A stretch of 64,000 nucleotides of DNA from the NCBI GenBank assembly GCA_949316235.1, contig OX438754.1, positions 620,001 to 684,000 of the forward strand, given 5' to 3'. Within the stretch, counting starts at the first letter, position 1, and every line of letters starts with the position of its first letter. The notes beneath the pieces are model-generated. The model saw nothing but the letters and a program-made list of their open reading frames with translations. It was not told where the DNA came from and did no database searches. This DNA comes from Oegoconia quadripuncta (lineage: Eukaryota > Arthropoda > Insecta > Lepidoptera > Autostichidae). Shown here in pieces: positions 21,946 through 34,078 of this stretch. A program made the translations under genes and the position numbers.

Positions 21946-24339
21946 GCCTAACTACTGAATACGTTGAATATTTTTATAGCAAATACATTGATTCGTCGCG
22001 CGAGCAAATCGTTTTTGCGCTTTTCTTAAGATATAACAGCGCCATCTCTTAGAATCCTCTAGAACTAATAGGACTGCTGAGAATAAATGGCCAAAACCGA
22101 TTTTTTTTAGTCTAAGTCACAACATATTATAGGTCACATAAAGGTGCAAAGAAAAATTACAATATTGACACAGAATTAATATAGTACTATTGATGAAAAA
22201 TATTAGTTTTTAAACTAATACACTATGTTTGTTATACATAAAAGATTCTTGCATGTTTTTGGTCACTTTTCTGTGGTAAGTGATGCATTTTATTACAATT
22301 TAAGTCAGCATATGATATGATAGTTCGCGAACGAAGTCGGAATGTGACTGAGTTCCCATTGGTTCCAAACTCCCGTTTTAACACCAATGAGGTGGTGCCA
22401 TTTTGATTCTATGAAGGATAGAAGTCTTTGGGAAAATCAACAGTACCTACTAACTTGTCAAACGTGAAGTAGCTTTAAGGTAACCTATACATATCGCGAT
22501 GTCAACAATCATGTCTGACGTGACCAAGAATATCAAAACATATCAAAGATTTAAATATTAAGAAAATTGTAAGATTCATGAATCCTTATATTAAGATTAT
22601 ATTAATTATATAAAAAAATCTTTAGACTTATTGTCTGTAGTTTGAAGTATATATTATACTTACTTGTATACCATTGTGTATTAGTTGTTAGGATGGAGAC
22701 ATATCAAATATTTATTGTAAAAACTACCTAGTTATTATGTTTTATAAATGTTACGGTTGTTTTGCTTGTTAATATTAATTATAATTATTTTGATTATATT
22801 ATATACTGAACTGAAATATTTTTCATATATCACTTTTTAAAGTTTAAATATTTATAAATCATATTTACTTACTATAAATTGTATAAATTATACCTGTCAA
22901 TTACATAGGTGTTTGACAGTATTCATGTATTTATGAGCATATATTAAAATTTTAAGATATTTTATTGGACAGATTCGATCCCTTGATAACATAAATAATA
23001 TAGGAAATATATTGTTGTTATTTTTATTGACAGCCGTGGCACTAATTTGCTTAATTTTAAATAATGCTTACTATAAAAAGGTGTAATCTAGTCAAATACT
23101 TATATTAATTTAAACTGATAAAATAAATTTAGTTAATTCAATCTAAACATATCATAATTGTCCAAAAAGCATATTTATAGGTAATTAATTATAATAGTAA
23201 AATATACTTTAATAATTAATTAATATTTATAGTTCTCTAGGTTTGAGGGAGTACTTATACATAGAATGGTACCTATATAATTATGAATCGTATATTACAT
23301 TGTAACGTACACCTGTGGATGTTTTAAATATCAGATTAAAAAATCTGTGTAATAATTACAAATGAATAAGAGGCAAGGTAAGTATTAAAGGGTATTGTTG
23401 TTCATTTGTTATGATTGAACCGCTAAAAATTTACTAAACAACCGACTTCACTAAGGTTCCTTCCAGGATAGAGGCCTGACGATACACCATTTCAAACAAA
23501 AGAATTATCATCAAAATCGATTGAGAATTGACAAAGATAACAGTTGAATTGTGAACTTCCTCCTTTTTCGAAATCGGTTAAAAATAATTTATATTGTATC
23601 TGTTATAACATTTAACACTGGACATGTATAGTTACTTCAAGTAAACCACATTTCAATTTGAACCAGAAAAAACCAGTTAAACTAAAAACAAATGACACGT
23701 TAAGCTTAAATTTACAAATATAGAAATCAGAAATCCCTCCAATCGTCCTTCACTGTTATTTATCAGTGGTATAACACGACAAATTTAGGTAGGTAACCTT
23801 CTAAACTACTTACCTACTAAATTTCACAGGTGGACGTAATAACTTCACGTCAAGTTTAGTTAATTTGAATATCAATGATAGTTAATATTATTATATACCT
23901 ATATTTAGATATTAATAAAATATATTTCAAGAGCTAACGTCCGACTTTCGCAAATCCGGACATTGACCTACATATAAGGACTTTTTGTAGGATGTATAGC
24001 TAGTCCTAATCGATATTAAAAAAGTCCGTCACCGATCGTCGGTCGTTTGCGATTTATGCGAATAGGTATTTGTGAATTCATTTCACATTAGTATTGTAAG
24101 GATACCGACCCCGTCCTCTATAATAAAATGAGGAAAAATAAGTAGGTACTTACCTACTTTTCCATCAGGGGCTTAATTCCGAATGTCTCCCAATAGCGAC
24201 AAGCGAGCGCGAATTGGATGATAATCTGAGACAATGCTGTAAACAAAGTAGACGTCTTTGGAAAGTATTTATTCCTTCCGGCACTTCGTATGAATAAACG
24301 GTTCCAATGAAACTTCATACGCATAAGCAAGGGATAGGA

Positions 24340-24510
24340 TAGTCTAGACTTCTAGAGTCTTTTTTAATCCTACAACTTTAGAATCTTCAAAAGCATAGTG
24401 AATAAGCATTTACTAAGGATCGCGTGCTTCATCTTCGACCACATCGTCACTTTCCATCAAGTAAGATTGTAGTCAAACGCGTTTCCAGTTCATCATAAAA
24501 AAAAATTAGA
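24340..24510 (+). mobile_element. LINE 3' end (same family as 34135-34320)
   Basis: GATCGCGTGCTTCATCTTCG, CCACATCGTCACTTTCCATC and GTAGTCAAACGCGTTTCC followed by an A run match the 34.1-kb tail. Intergenic, 5'-truncated and diverged. Confidence 0.65.
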
Positions 24511-25998
24511 AAGGATCTGTACTTAATAGAGAAATGTAATCATAAAACTTAGAAGTAATTTAATTCACGTATGACATACTTAGGTATTGATATATTCAAT
24601 TATAAGTATAACAAACATTTATTCAATAACAATTGAGATTGTGTATTACGATAAATGGACGTTAATTTTTAGGCTCTAAAAATACATTTAGATACCTATT
24701 TCAAAAATGAATTCTAATCATTTGAATTTATGAGCTCTATTAGAATCGGATTGTATGAAATGCCGTTGGGAATAATAGATGTCAAAATACTTCCTAAAGA
24801 GAGCACTTGAATAGGACTTGACAATTCGCTTTCTTGTGTGTACATTAAAACGCACAGAAAGTCGGTTATTTTAATGACTAGGGAGAGTAAAGATGGTCAT
24901 TAAACAAAATAGGTATTCACGGATATGAGAAAACCTATCAATATAGGAGTGAAATACGAGACGTAGTTCAAGAGCTGTCTTGGTTATTGTACCGTTAGGC
25001 CAACTTATACTAATCTGTGGTTGGAACAGCTGTGTTCAGTAGATGCACGGTGTTCATTGCACACGGGCTGCTTATAGATGTTACCAAAGATTTCGTGTTA
25101 TTGGATGTTACTGTAGCTGTAGACAGCGAATTAAATAAGACTCCGTTCACACGAGCATATTTGGGCCAATACACTACGTTAACCTTTCAATAGGTGTTTG
25201 GGATTTAAAAATCTTGAAATCTTGGCAACACATTCCCTAATAATCTATGGTTTGATGTGTTTACCTACAGAACTAACATTTCTTTTAGGTATTAGCCAGC
25301 TGGTTACACTATTTATGAAGTGATATATAAATACTAAATGGTCCGATATAGTCACACTTTATTTTATGAGAATATTTTTCCTGGGTATGCTACGTCGTTT
25401 GGCATAGCGTTTTTGACAGTTTCCGTATTTGGGATTTTAGCTTTGGCATTACTTTAGACCATTTAAAAAAGAAAAATATCTAGAAGCTATTGTGACAAAA
25501 TGAATAGTTTTGGAATAAAATTTTAAATTTTTATACAATAACAGCTGATGATGTTGATGAGGTATATCTATTGCCACATAATTTTGCCTTAGCAGCATAT
25601 TAATGCGTCGAAAACCGCTCAATAAGCCTGAATACGCATGTGTAAACGAGTCGTAAATGTAAACGTAGAATTTATGTGTAGACGGTAAGAACCTAGGCAA
25701 TTATTAGCTGTAACTGTTTTTCGATCACTTAAATTTTTAGTACGCAAATTGTAAAACTAGAGTACGCAGGTAATAGAGTTGTTGTTAGAACGTTACAATG
25801 TGGTAACAGTTACAAAGTCAGGTTTTATGTAACAGGGATGGAGAAATCAGAACATATCACTAGTTATTTATAATTACGAGATGTATTAATGTCAATTCAA
25901 TGTTGTCCCCCAATAAAATATATTGAGGAATTCGTGTTTTATTTAGATTCTTGACACATTAAGCCCCTGTGGCGTATTTCCTGGGAATCAGATCGTAG

Positions 25999-26408
25999 CA
26001 CAAAACGTATAATAAATATCCTTAGACATACACACAGCGCCATCTAGTTCCACAGTAAGCAACTATAGGCTTGTGTTGTGGATACCAGATGGTTGATATA
26101 CTACATATACAGGGCGTCCCACGGCTATGCCACATGGAGGGAAAGTACCTTGAATTTTGTAGATGGAACATTTTACTGAAAGAATTATTTAATTTTTAAA
26201 AATTATTTATTTATTTATTATATAAAAAAAATTACCAAATAGCTTTATCATACCGATCGAAAGGCTTCATCATAAGGATTATTTTTTGCTAAATAACATA
26301 GTGTCAGAAATAAAAGGAAGACCATGAATTTTAACATTTTTACTAGCGGGATTCGAACCAGCGACCTTTTGGTATAGCAGCCAACGCTTGTAACCACTAC
26401 ATCGTCAG
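25999..26408 (-). mobile_element. SINE family A, interrupted by a foldback arm
   Basis: Body 26009-26105 (AATATCCTTAGACATACACA ... GGTTGATATACTACAT) and head 26336-26408 (GCGGGATTCGAACCAGCGAC) flank the 26107-26330 insertion. Confidence 0.65.
26107..26330. mobile_element. Single-arm copy of the CAGGGCGTCCC foldback, inside a SINE
   Basis: Begins TATACAGGGCGTCCC and follows one arm of the 2540-3404 element through ATCGAAAGGCTTCATCAT and AACATAGTGTCAGAAATAAA. It splits a SINE: body 25999-26105, head 26336-26408. Confidence 0.65.
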
Positions 26409-27699
26409 ATTAAAAACATTGTTTTATCTACTGCCTACCGTTCTTCTTCATCATCATATTATCAGCCACAAGATTTCCACTGCTGAACATAGGTTTTCAG
26501 TACGCTTCCACCTTCGACCTCATCTTCACTTAACATCAGGTGTGATTGAGGTCAAGTACCGACCCGTTGTGCATAAAAAAAAATAAAAAAATATTGGATA
26601 GGTTATGTGGTATATTTATTTATAAGTACTTATATATTATTTTTTATTTTATTTTTTATAAAATAATGTTCAATTGTTGTGTACACTATTTTCTGTCCAA
26701 TCTAATAAACACTATGTATCTCTAAGGTTTGCTAGTAGAAACCTCTGTCGGAGTTAAGCTCGCCTTTGTACATTTTATATACAATTCATATTTCTGTAAC
26801 AATTTTGTGTACAATATAGATATTAAGCTGACTCCCCAGAGAAGAATGAGCAAGAAACTCTAGAGTTGCTCTTTAAACAGATTAAAGGTTACAATTTGTG
26901 ATTTGATAATTATATGAATAATAAGATAGCCATGTCCATGCTTGCTTATCATTCAAACAGTCAGTGATTTTATAATAGCCTTTTGCACGATCGATTACCT
27001 TGGCCTTCCCGTTCTTCATCAATACAATAAAATTCCTTGCGTCAATAACACTGATCGAAATGAAACGAGTAAATCGTGTAGGTATATATAAATATATTCT
27101 ATTTTAAACCATTTCCATTCATATTTTTATATCAAAGTAGTGATAAAATATAATATTTCATATGAATTGTAAAAACCTACTTACATTAAAAATATACAAA
27201 ACATTAACAACACTTCTGACTATTTTTCGATAAATAACAAACGGGAAATTAAAAACATTTCATAGAAAAGCAATTGACAGTGTTTTGTACATACACGACT
27301 TGATAACAACCTTTTGCAATTTTGATATGGAATGTGGATTGCATTTTATATACAATAAGTAAATAAATGGGTATACAAAATTATGTCAATACTTTCAAGT
27401 TTAAATTCATAAAATAATCATGATTAAGGATTCTTATTAATAATAGGTAAAGAGTAAAATAAATGCTTTAAAAATATGGGCGACGGTGAACATGAGACGA
27501 CCTCACGCTTGCGGCCATTTTGTGTTTGACACTGTGTGAAACTCTACGAACTCCCAACATTCACGAATTGTAAATGCTACCAACATTGCAATACGAGACA
27601 ATGCCACATAGAATGGATTTAAAACGGGGCAACTTGAAACGACAAGCATTGTTCTACCTATCTTACGTACTTCATATATTGAATCAAAAGAAAAGAAAA

Positions 27700-27900
27700 T
27701 GATCCTGTGGGTTTCTTGCGCCGCTTGTTTTCCCACAGATGATTTCCCTTTCCGAAGCGGCGGTAGCTTGGACATACTGACTGACCGAAAAATGCTTAGC
27801 CCTATTTTTATTTCCAATAGATTTAAATTGACATTCAACAAATGATATCATGTATCTTACGTTGAAATAAAATGCTTTGAGTTTGAGTTTGAGTTTGAAT
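27700..27900 (-). repeat. Interspersed repeat family D, copy 1
   Basis: Read on the - strand: TCAAAC tandem, CAACGTAAGATACATGATAT, GGAAATAAAAATAGGGCTAA, AAGCGGCGCAAGAAACCCAC. Other copies at 46827-47020, 51999-52165 and 55385-55582, all + strand. The frames open across it are not genes. Confidence 0.7.
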
Positions 27901-27994
27901 TTAAGGCAACGCATTGATAAGCAATTAGATTCTAGCAATCAGAATTAATAATATCAAATTATGATCTCTATCCTTAATTTTTAGTAGTAATCTT

Positions 27995-28296
27995 GGGCCC
28001 GTATTAATTAACCATTCTCAAGAATGAGAACAGTCTTGTGACCGGTCTCAAGTAAACGTGTTTATTAATAAACCGAACTTGAGACCTGAAAAGCACGTAC
28101 ATACTGAAGCAGTAATCACGACTATCATTCATTCGCCGCTGAGGCGAATTCTTGAGAAATGATCTCGGCTAAGTAGACCACTTAAGATTGGTTTATAAAT
28201 TAGCACGGAGCTTGAGATAGCGTTAACTGCTTAAGACGCATCTCGGTTGATACAGCCTTAAGACTTGTATTGAGATTGGTTTATTAATACGGCCCT
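27995..28296. mobile_element. 302-bp MITE with GGGCCGTATTAAT ends
   Basis: Left end GGGCCCGTATTAATTAACC and right end GGTTTATTAATACGGCCC are inverted; the interior is built of repeated CTCAAG/CTTGAGA words. No coding capacity. A diverged relative is at 31303-31595. Confidence 0.75.
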
Positions 28297-28672
28297 CAGT
28301 CACACTTTATTCTCTTATACATGTATTGATAGTACGTAGTTATTATTTCAATCTCTTTCTTTGCTTAATCCATCTTTCTGTGCTTGTTTATTTCAAATTC
28401 AAAATTACTTATTTTCAGTAAAATATCAATTTTAATAAATGAGTTGTTAACGTCTTCTTGTAAGTATAGCAATACCTGTAACAGAAGACCTCACTCTTCC
28501 ATAGCTATGATAGCTATGTTATATTACTTGTATCTGTACTACATGGCAAACATATTTATATCTATCAGTAGTTACAGTACTCTCAACTGGCGTTATCTTT
28601 TTCTTTCAGTTTCATTTAGTCTATCCACCGGTTCCTAATCCTGTTTTTCTCGGTGTTTCTATCACCTTCACT

Positions 28673-28882
28673 TTGGCAGAATCATCGTCAAACGATGGAG
28701 CCATAAAACCCCCCAAAAGTGAAGTGAATCTACATATCCTGCAACTCCCCCACAGTCCGCTCGATTTTCGACTCGAAACACATTGTAGTGTTTCTGGTGT
28801 AGAATATAAGCATATAGAAGCCTTAAATCGGTCCCGCTTATGTTCGTTGAACACTCAAACGGGGCTTTTAAAGGAAGCGTAG
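28673..28882 (+). other. Unrecognised 69-codon frame
   Basis: Starts MAESSSNDGAIKPPKSEVNL and ends NTQTGLLKEA. No domain recognised; it is hydrophilic and its composition is less AT-biased than its surroundings. The opposite strand is also open (28854-28621). It could be an eroded exon or repeat-derived; I assign no function. Confidence 0.2.
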
Positions 28883-30119
28883 GAGCATCCTGGAGTTATT
28901 TTGTAAAATCTCTATTTTCACTTTTATGACAGGGTTTTTTGACATTTTTATCTTCTTGTAAGTCAATAGGCAAAATGATTACAAACGCATGTTAAAGATT
29001 GGTAAATAAATATAACTTTCTCATGCTTTGTAATTGCTGTTAAAAATCGTGATTCGTACCGTCAACGTTTCCCAGGCGTCGTTATAAATCTATTGGAAAC
29101 AATAAGGCTTATATCAGTCTGTATATCCAAACTACTACCGCTTATAACTAGATAGAAACCGCAATCCTCGGTAGAAAAATGCCCAGGTTTTTAATTAATT
29201 TCATTGGGCACATTTTACACGAGATTTCTTATTTTTTTTAACAAAAATACTATCATTGCTGGGGTTAAGACTTACGGAGCTAACACGCCCCGAGTCCCTC
29301 TACAACGCCAAAAAAAAGAAGGCTGTTATGTGAATGAGAGGAACCTAAAGTCGAAATAAGAGAACCACGTGTCATTGTAGTCATGCTAGCTCGTTTGGTA
29401 GTTATTCAACATATCATTCATTTTCAATCCTACTTCCATGTTCCATTATATTATATAGAATGATGTCCTCTTATAATGATCGCCTGTACGAAGTTGATCT
29501 ATTCGCACTCCCCATCGGTTCATTTAAAAGACAAACTTTCAGAATAGTCGTCAACATGTGATTGAGACATTCACTACAATGGTCACTGTTCACAGACACA
29601 CACACAATATGTCCCTACGCAAATCGATAACCGCTGAATCATGATATGATCATTATAATTCTGGTTTTTAAAATTTCTGAGCGCTATTAATATAGCTTAA
29701 TGGGGTATACACACTATACTACCCGACTGTTTCCTCATATCATCGTAAGATGTTTCTACCACTACTTGCAACTATTGTGTAATGCTATATTGTTGATTTA
29801 ATTAAGATATCTCTAACAAAAAGATTGTACTCAAATAGCTACTGTGTGTATTCTCATACATGACATGAAATTCTAATTGTTATTATAGTTTAAACGAAAA
29901 TGCACTACGCAGTACAAACCTTGTTATGGTTTGCACTACTCTAGCCTATTTGTTATACATTAATATCTACTTCTGTACTAGAATATTTTTTTGTAATTCG
30001 TGGATAATGTCGCTGGTTGTACAATTACCTCCACTCTGCAGTTTAATGCTAATTTAAGATATACATATTGTACTACTGTTTGTTGTCCCAAATAAAAAAA
30101 AAAAAAAAAAATCTAACTA

Positions 30120-30320
30120 AATAAATGCGAAAGTTTGTTTGTTGTTCACTCACGGCGAAACAGATGAAAGGATTTGGATCAAATTTGGTATATAGGTAGA
30201 ACATACTCCGGCTAAAAACACAGAATATTTTTTATTCCAATAAAGTGAGCAGTTCCCGCGGGATAAACAAATGAAACACATCCGCGGAAACAGTTATTTC
30301 ACGCAGGCGAAGCTAGTATG
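30120..30320. repeat. Interspersed repeat (also at 4300-4455)
   Basis: AAAGTTTGTTTGTTGTTCAC, GGCGAAACAGATGAAAGGAT, GAGCAGTTCCCGCGGGATAA, ACGCAGGCGAAGCTAGTATG. Preceded by an A run and another polyadenylate-like stretch. Confidence 0.55.
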
Positions 30321-30406
30321 AAATAAAATCATTAGTAACCATGTTAGAATTACCACTAATATGTGACGTCAAACACCTTCCGCATTTGAGAGGTGAGAGG
30401 TGAAAG

Positions 30407-30577
30407 TACCATCGGGACCAACTATTTTGCGTGGGACAGCTCACCTTCTCGAATTGTCCGGTTGATCCCATAGTAAAAGTAACATTGATGAGTACTTTCA
30501 AATTTAATGTCTCGTTCACCGTTACCCTGCACATAGCTGTACTGGCCTTTACAGGCAAAATGCCCAAGAATATAAGC
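30407..30577 (+). pseudogene. Possible NPC2/ML-domain exon fragment
   Basis: On the + strand, 30407-30577 reads YHRDQLFCVGQLTFSNCPVD then PIVKVTLMSTFKFNVSFTVT and ends IS|GTAAGT, a consensus donor. C..VGQLT.S.NCPVDP and the following alternating strands resemble the ML (NPC2/MD-2) lipid-binding fold, but the Cys expected after DP is missing. No partner exons were found nearby. The opposite strand also has a splice-bounded 34-codon frame (30546-30445), so strand is not certain. Confidence 0.3.
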
Positions 30578-31302
30578 GTAAGTCAACCATCTACAAATCT
30601 TTTTTCTTACTTAAAAAACTTTTTACAATTGTTAAGTTGTAGAAATATTTTTATTTTTAATTAATATACACAACACTTCACCCAATCGATTCTAATATAC
30701 CAATATTTTACTATAATTGGCAGGAGACTGATTTACGTATACATTATATTTGTTCTCTATAGTGCAAATACAAAAACAGTGACATATATTATTAAATCTA
30801 ATGTTCAGTCTACGAAAGTTTTTGTTTTTAAGTTAAATATTCAACTTTCCATTCACTGAAAATTATAAAATTCAACTATCTAATGCTTTACTGATGTATT
30901 TAATAATAATATTAGTTTTGGAAAAGTACATACAAAATAAATAGAAGTAAAACGATATTATCGTTTATCAATTAATTTGAATATTAATTTAAAGACGTTT
31001 GTGTCAAACACGGTAATAGCAAATCCTTAGTCCGCCATTTTGTTGTAAAATTACCAGAACAATATGGCGGGCTAATGAATGACGACTGCAATAAGTGTTT
31101 GCTCAAAGTATCCATTAAAAAATTTGAACAGCTGCAGTTTATTTATGAAAATCTTTATATCATATCTCTTGCGTAAAATAATTTGGATCACAATGGCACA
31201 AACTGTTTTATCAATGGCGCTATAATTATGTAATCAGTAACCTTTTCGCTTACGTACAATTAAAAAAAATACGTATACATTTACCTATGCGTTACCGATA
31301 TT

Positions 31303-31595
31303 TAGGCTCGTATTATTCGATCTAAAGATTGAGATGAACATTAAGTTGACACTTGAGACACCGTTGTGTATTTATAAAAAACATTGGTGTCGATTCGGAT
31401 GTACACCAACTAAACTAAACTAAACTAAAACCAGTTTTGGAGTGGTGTCGTCGCATCGTACTGTTCCAGGGAGAAAGAGACAGTACTACTTTAAAACTGG
31501 TTTTAGTTTAGTTGGTGGACATCCGAATCGACACCATTGTCGATGAGAGTGAGACTCGATCTCAAACTTGAGACCGCCTTATTGATACGGCCCTT
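31303..31595. mobile_element. Diverged relative of the 27995 MITE, interrupted by a second MITE
   Basis: Left end TAGGCTCGTATTATTCGATC, right end CCTTATTGATACGGCCC; the interior has the same GAGA/CTTGAGAC words. The 150-bp palindrome 31386-31535 splits it, so it is the older insertion. Confidence 0.65.
31386..31535. mobile_element. 150-bp palindromic MITE (copy 1)
   Basis: GGTGTCGATTCGGATGTACA at the left is mirrored by an inverted copy at the right; the arms continue through AACTAAACTAAAC and CCAGTTTT. Almost the whole element folds into one hairpin. Inserted inside the larger MITE 31303-31595. A second copy is at 58411-58560. Confidence 0.85.
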
Positions 31596-32132
31596 AGTTA
31601 CTGTTACAAGCATAATGATAAGGAGTAAAATGTATTACTTACCCATTCGAATAAGTATTTAACAGTCTCACCAAAAATCGGATCATGATTGAGCTACATA
31701 TATTTATAAAAACTAGCTTTCCGCCCCTGACTTCATCCGCATGAATCTCAAAATAATACACAAACAATCACTTATACACATAAACATTCCGGAAGAAATT
31801 TACTAAATGACATCGAAAACCTTATCAAAATCCGTTGCGTGTTTAGAACAACTAAGAGCATAAACAGACAAACGCGGATTGCGATTTTTTTTATATAATT
31901 TTAAAGATTATATTATGTAATGATACATTTTATCTTAAACATTTTATTAAAAAAAAGTACAGCTGAGGATTACAATGTTGCCATAATTAAAAAATATATT
32001 CCATTACATGATTTTCAGCTGTGGAAACTTTCTAGCATCATTTAATTACCATCGGCGTATTTCCTAATATAAACATTGCCTAATATTTGTCTTTACATGA
32101 CGGCTGCGTTTGGCTTAGGTGACTCGCCCCTG

Positions 32133-32277
32133 GACCCTGATTCTCGCGCATTCGACATTTCAATGTCGAACGACATCAATAGGTTTGTCACTTTTACACA
32201 CGTATATAAGTGTGAAAGAGATAGACATGCCAATGTCTATCGATAGACAAATGTCGAGTGTGCGAGAATAGGGGTCC
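32133..32277. mobile_element. 145-bp MITE with CCTGATTCTCGCGCA ends
   Basis: Left GACCCTGATTCTCGCGCATT and right GTGCGAGAATAGGGGTC are inverted, with ATGTCGA words repeated inside. The flanks share CTGGA, a possible target duplication. A fragment of the same kind is at about 38848-38870. Confidence 0.65.
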
Positions 32278-32460
32278 TGGACCGCAGTCATCATGCACTG
32301 CATGGCATGTAAATGCATAAACATCTTCCTGCCATCTATGTAAGGTCGGCATAATACATTTATTCATGCATTTACTTTAGTCATCAACTACCTATATGCT
32401 ATATACCAATAGTTACTGCTACCAATCTGCTCAAACTTCCGGCACCTAGGTTCATTACTC

Positions 32461-33033
32461 CAGAACGACGGCAATATTGACCAGGACGTGAGGAACAGAA
32501 TAAATGCAGGATGGATCAAATGGCGACAGGTTTCTGGGACTACATGTGACCCACGGATGCCCCTGAAACTCAAGGGGAAAATTTACAAAACCATCATAAG
32601 ATCTGTCACCATGTATGGATCTGAATGTTGGGCAAAGAAAGAGACTGATGAAAGTAGAATGCATGTGGCAGAGATGAGAATGCTAAGATGGATGTGTGGT
32701 GTGACTAGAATGGATAAGATCAGGAATGAGTATATCAGAGGAAGTCTAAAAGCGGCGCCAATAACAGAAAAGTTGAGGAGTAATAGGTTAGCATGATTTG
32801 AGCACATTATGAGGAGGGATGAAAGGCTCGTAACAAGAGGAGTGTTAAGTATGAATGTGGAGGGATACAGAGGTAGAGGAAGACCAAAGAAGGTGTGGGT
32901 AGACTGCGTGAGGAATGATATGTGTGTGAAAGGGGTGAGTACGGGGATGACGGCTGATAGAGGAGAGTGGAAGAGGATGACATGTTGTGCCGACCCCACC
33001 TAGAGTGGGATAAGGGCAGGAAAATGATGATGA
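32461..33033 (+). mobile_element. RTE-type LINE 3' fragment
   Basis: Encodes the end of an RTE-class reverse transcriptase: RNRINAGWIKWRQVSGTTCD, MPLKLKGKIYKTIIRSVTMY, GSECWAKK, MRMLRWMCGVTRMDKIRNEY and, after an in-frame TGA at 32797, RGRGRPKKVWVDCVRNDM. The 3' end is a short ATGATGATGA-type tail. The stop codon and truncation make it a dead copy. Confidence 0.85.
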
Positions 33034-33339
33034 TAACTTAGTCATCATCTGTTTCTAACCATATATCGTCATAGACAAAATCTATTAATCTTCTTACATA
33101 CATACATAATGTCACGACCTTTATCCCTAATGGGGTGGTCAGTGTTATTGCATACATTGCTTTGTTTCAAGCAATCTCCTCAAGCAACCTCGATTCACCT
33201 TTTTAATATATAGAAATGCACACGTGACTGCTGGTGACGTGCAAATCTATAGATGTTTTTTGGAAAGCCCCTTAGTCGCCGTTTATGACACCCGCGGGAA
33301 GAGAAGGTTTGGTTCTATGCATTTTAAGACAAGACGAAA

Positions 33340-33480
33340 GATATTTAGATGCACGAAATTGCGACAGGTCACAGGTATGTACAAAATACCCCTTAAATTT
33401 AACGGGAAATTATACAAGACTATAGGTAAGAATACAAGACTAAGGCCTGTCGTATTTTATGGATCTGAAGGTTAGGCCAA
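33340..33480 (+). mobile_element. Degenerate RTE LINE fragment
   Basis: Reads FRCTKLRQVTGMYKIPLKFN GKLYKTI then VVFYGSEG, matching the KWRQ.(T/S)G...(M/I)PLK.KGK.YKTI and (V/M).YGSE words of the RTE fragment about 0.8 kb upstream. Diverged and internally damaged. Confidence 0.65.
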
Positions 33481-33994
33481 GTGGCCGTACGAGAGAAGAG
33501 TACATTCGGAGATATGAATGTTACCCAAAAACATTCATACCTAGATTTTCACGTTTCAACGGCCATGGGCTCGCCCCATGTCAGGTGTGCATTTCTATAT
33601 ATTTAGAAAGACGAACCGTGGATGTTGTTTTAAGCAAACTTTTAATGTTTTGAACACCCAAACGCTCATGCTTTTGGGTCGCGGGTTGTGACATTGTGTG
33701 TGTGTGTAAATGTGTACCATTTTGCGAATGAATAGACTCATATTGATGAACCTGACCTAAACTGTGTGAAATAAATGATACTTATTGTTAGTCATATTTG
33801 TATTACCTTGAACTGGGTCGCGGCCTAGTGGCGAGCCATCTAAGCAGAAGGGCATCATAAACACTTTGGAATATCCAGTGTAATGGATCCAATAATTTTT
33901 AAAATTGAATAACATGGAAATCTATACCTGCCCGAGCGCATATCAAAAATTAAAAGAACCCGTTTAAATGAGTCGTTAAAATGGATCTAATTCA

Positions 33995-34078
33995 CTAAAC
34001 AGTCTCGTCGCGTTCAAAATAGTTCTCGGCCGATATGAGGTACCCGGCCTCACAGTCGCAGTCGTCATCCGCCTTCAC
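33995..34078 (-). CDS. Mekk1: Mekk1 terminal exon
   Basis: Acceptor TTGTTTCAG, then [20 protein letters not shown] and FERDETV, with stop TAG at 33997-33995. It joins exon 36573 in phase 0 after HHFLM, completing the C-terminal helix of the kinase domain with a short acidic tail. Assigned by splice phase and by the conserved (F)-x-(V/M)-K-x-D-(D/E) transition that follows the kinase domain in this family. Confidence 0.85.
   Translation of the reverse strand: MKADDDCDCEAGYLISAENYFERDETV

Larger units (their letters stand above)
21946..27694. other. Intergenic, AT-rich
   Basis: Mostly unique-looking AT-rich sequence with a LINE tail (24340-24510) and an interrupted SINE (25999-26408). 23440-23590 carries a common ACCGACTT..TCGATTGAGAATTG phrase seen near 7080. 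No gene supported. Confidence 0.6.

Noticed and set aside
27503..27938. 112- and 84-codon - strand frames
   Set aside because: Overlapping frames within family D repeats that recur at 46.8 kb; not genes.
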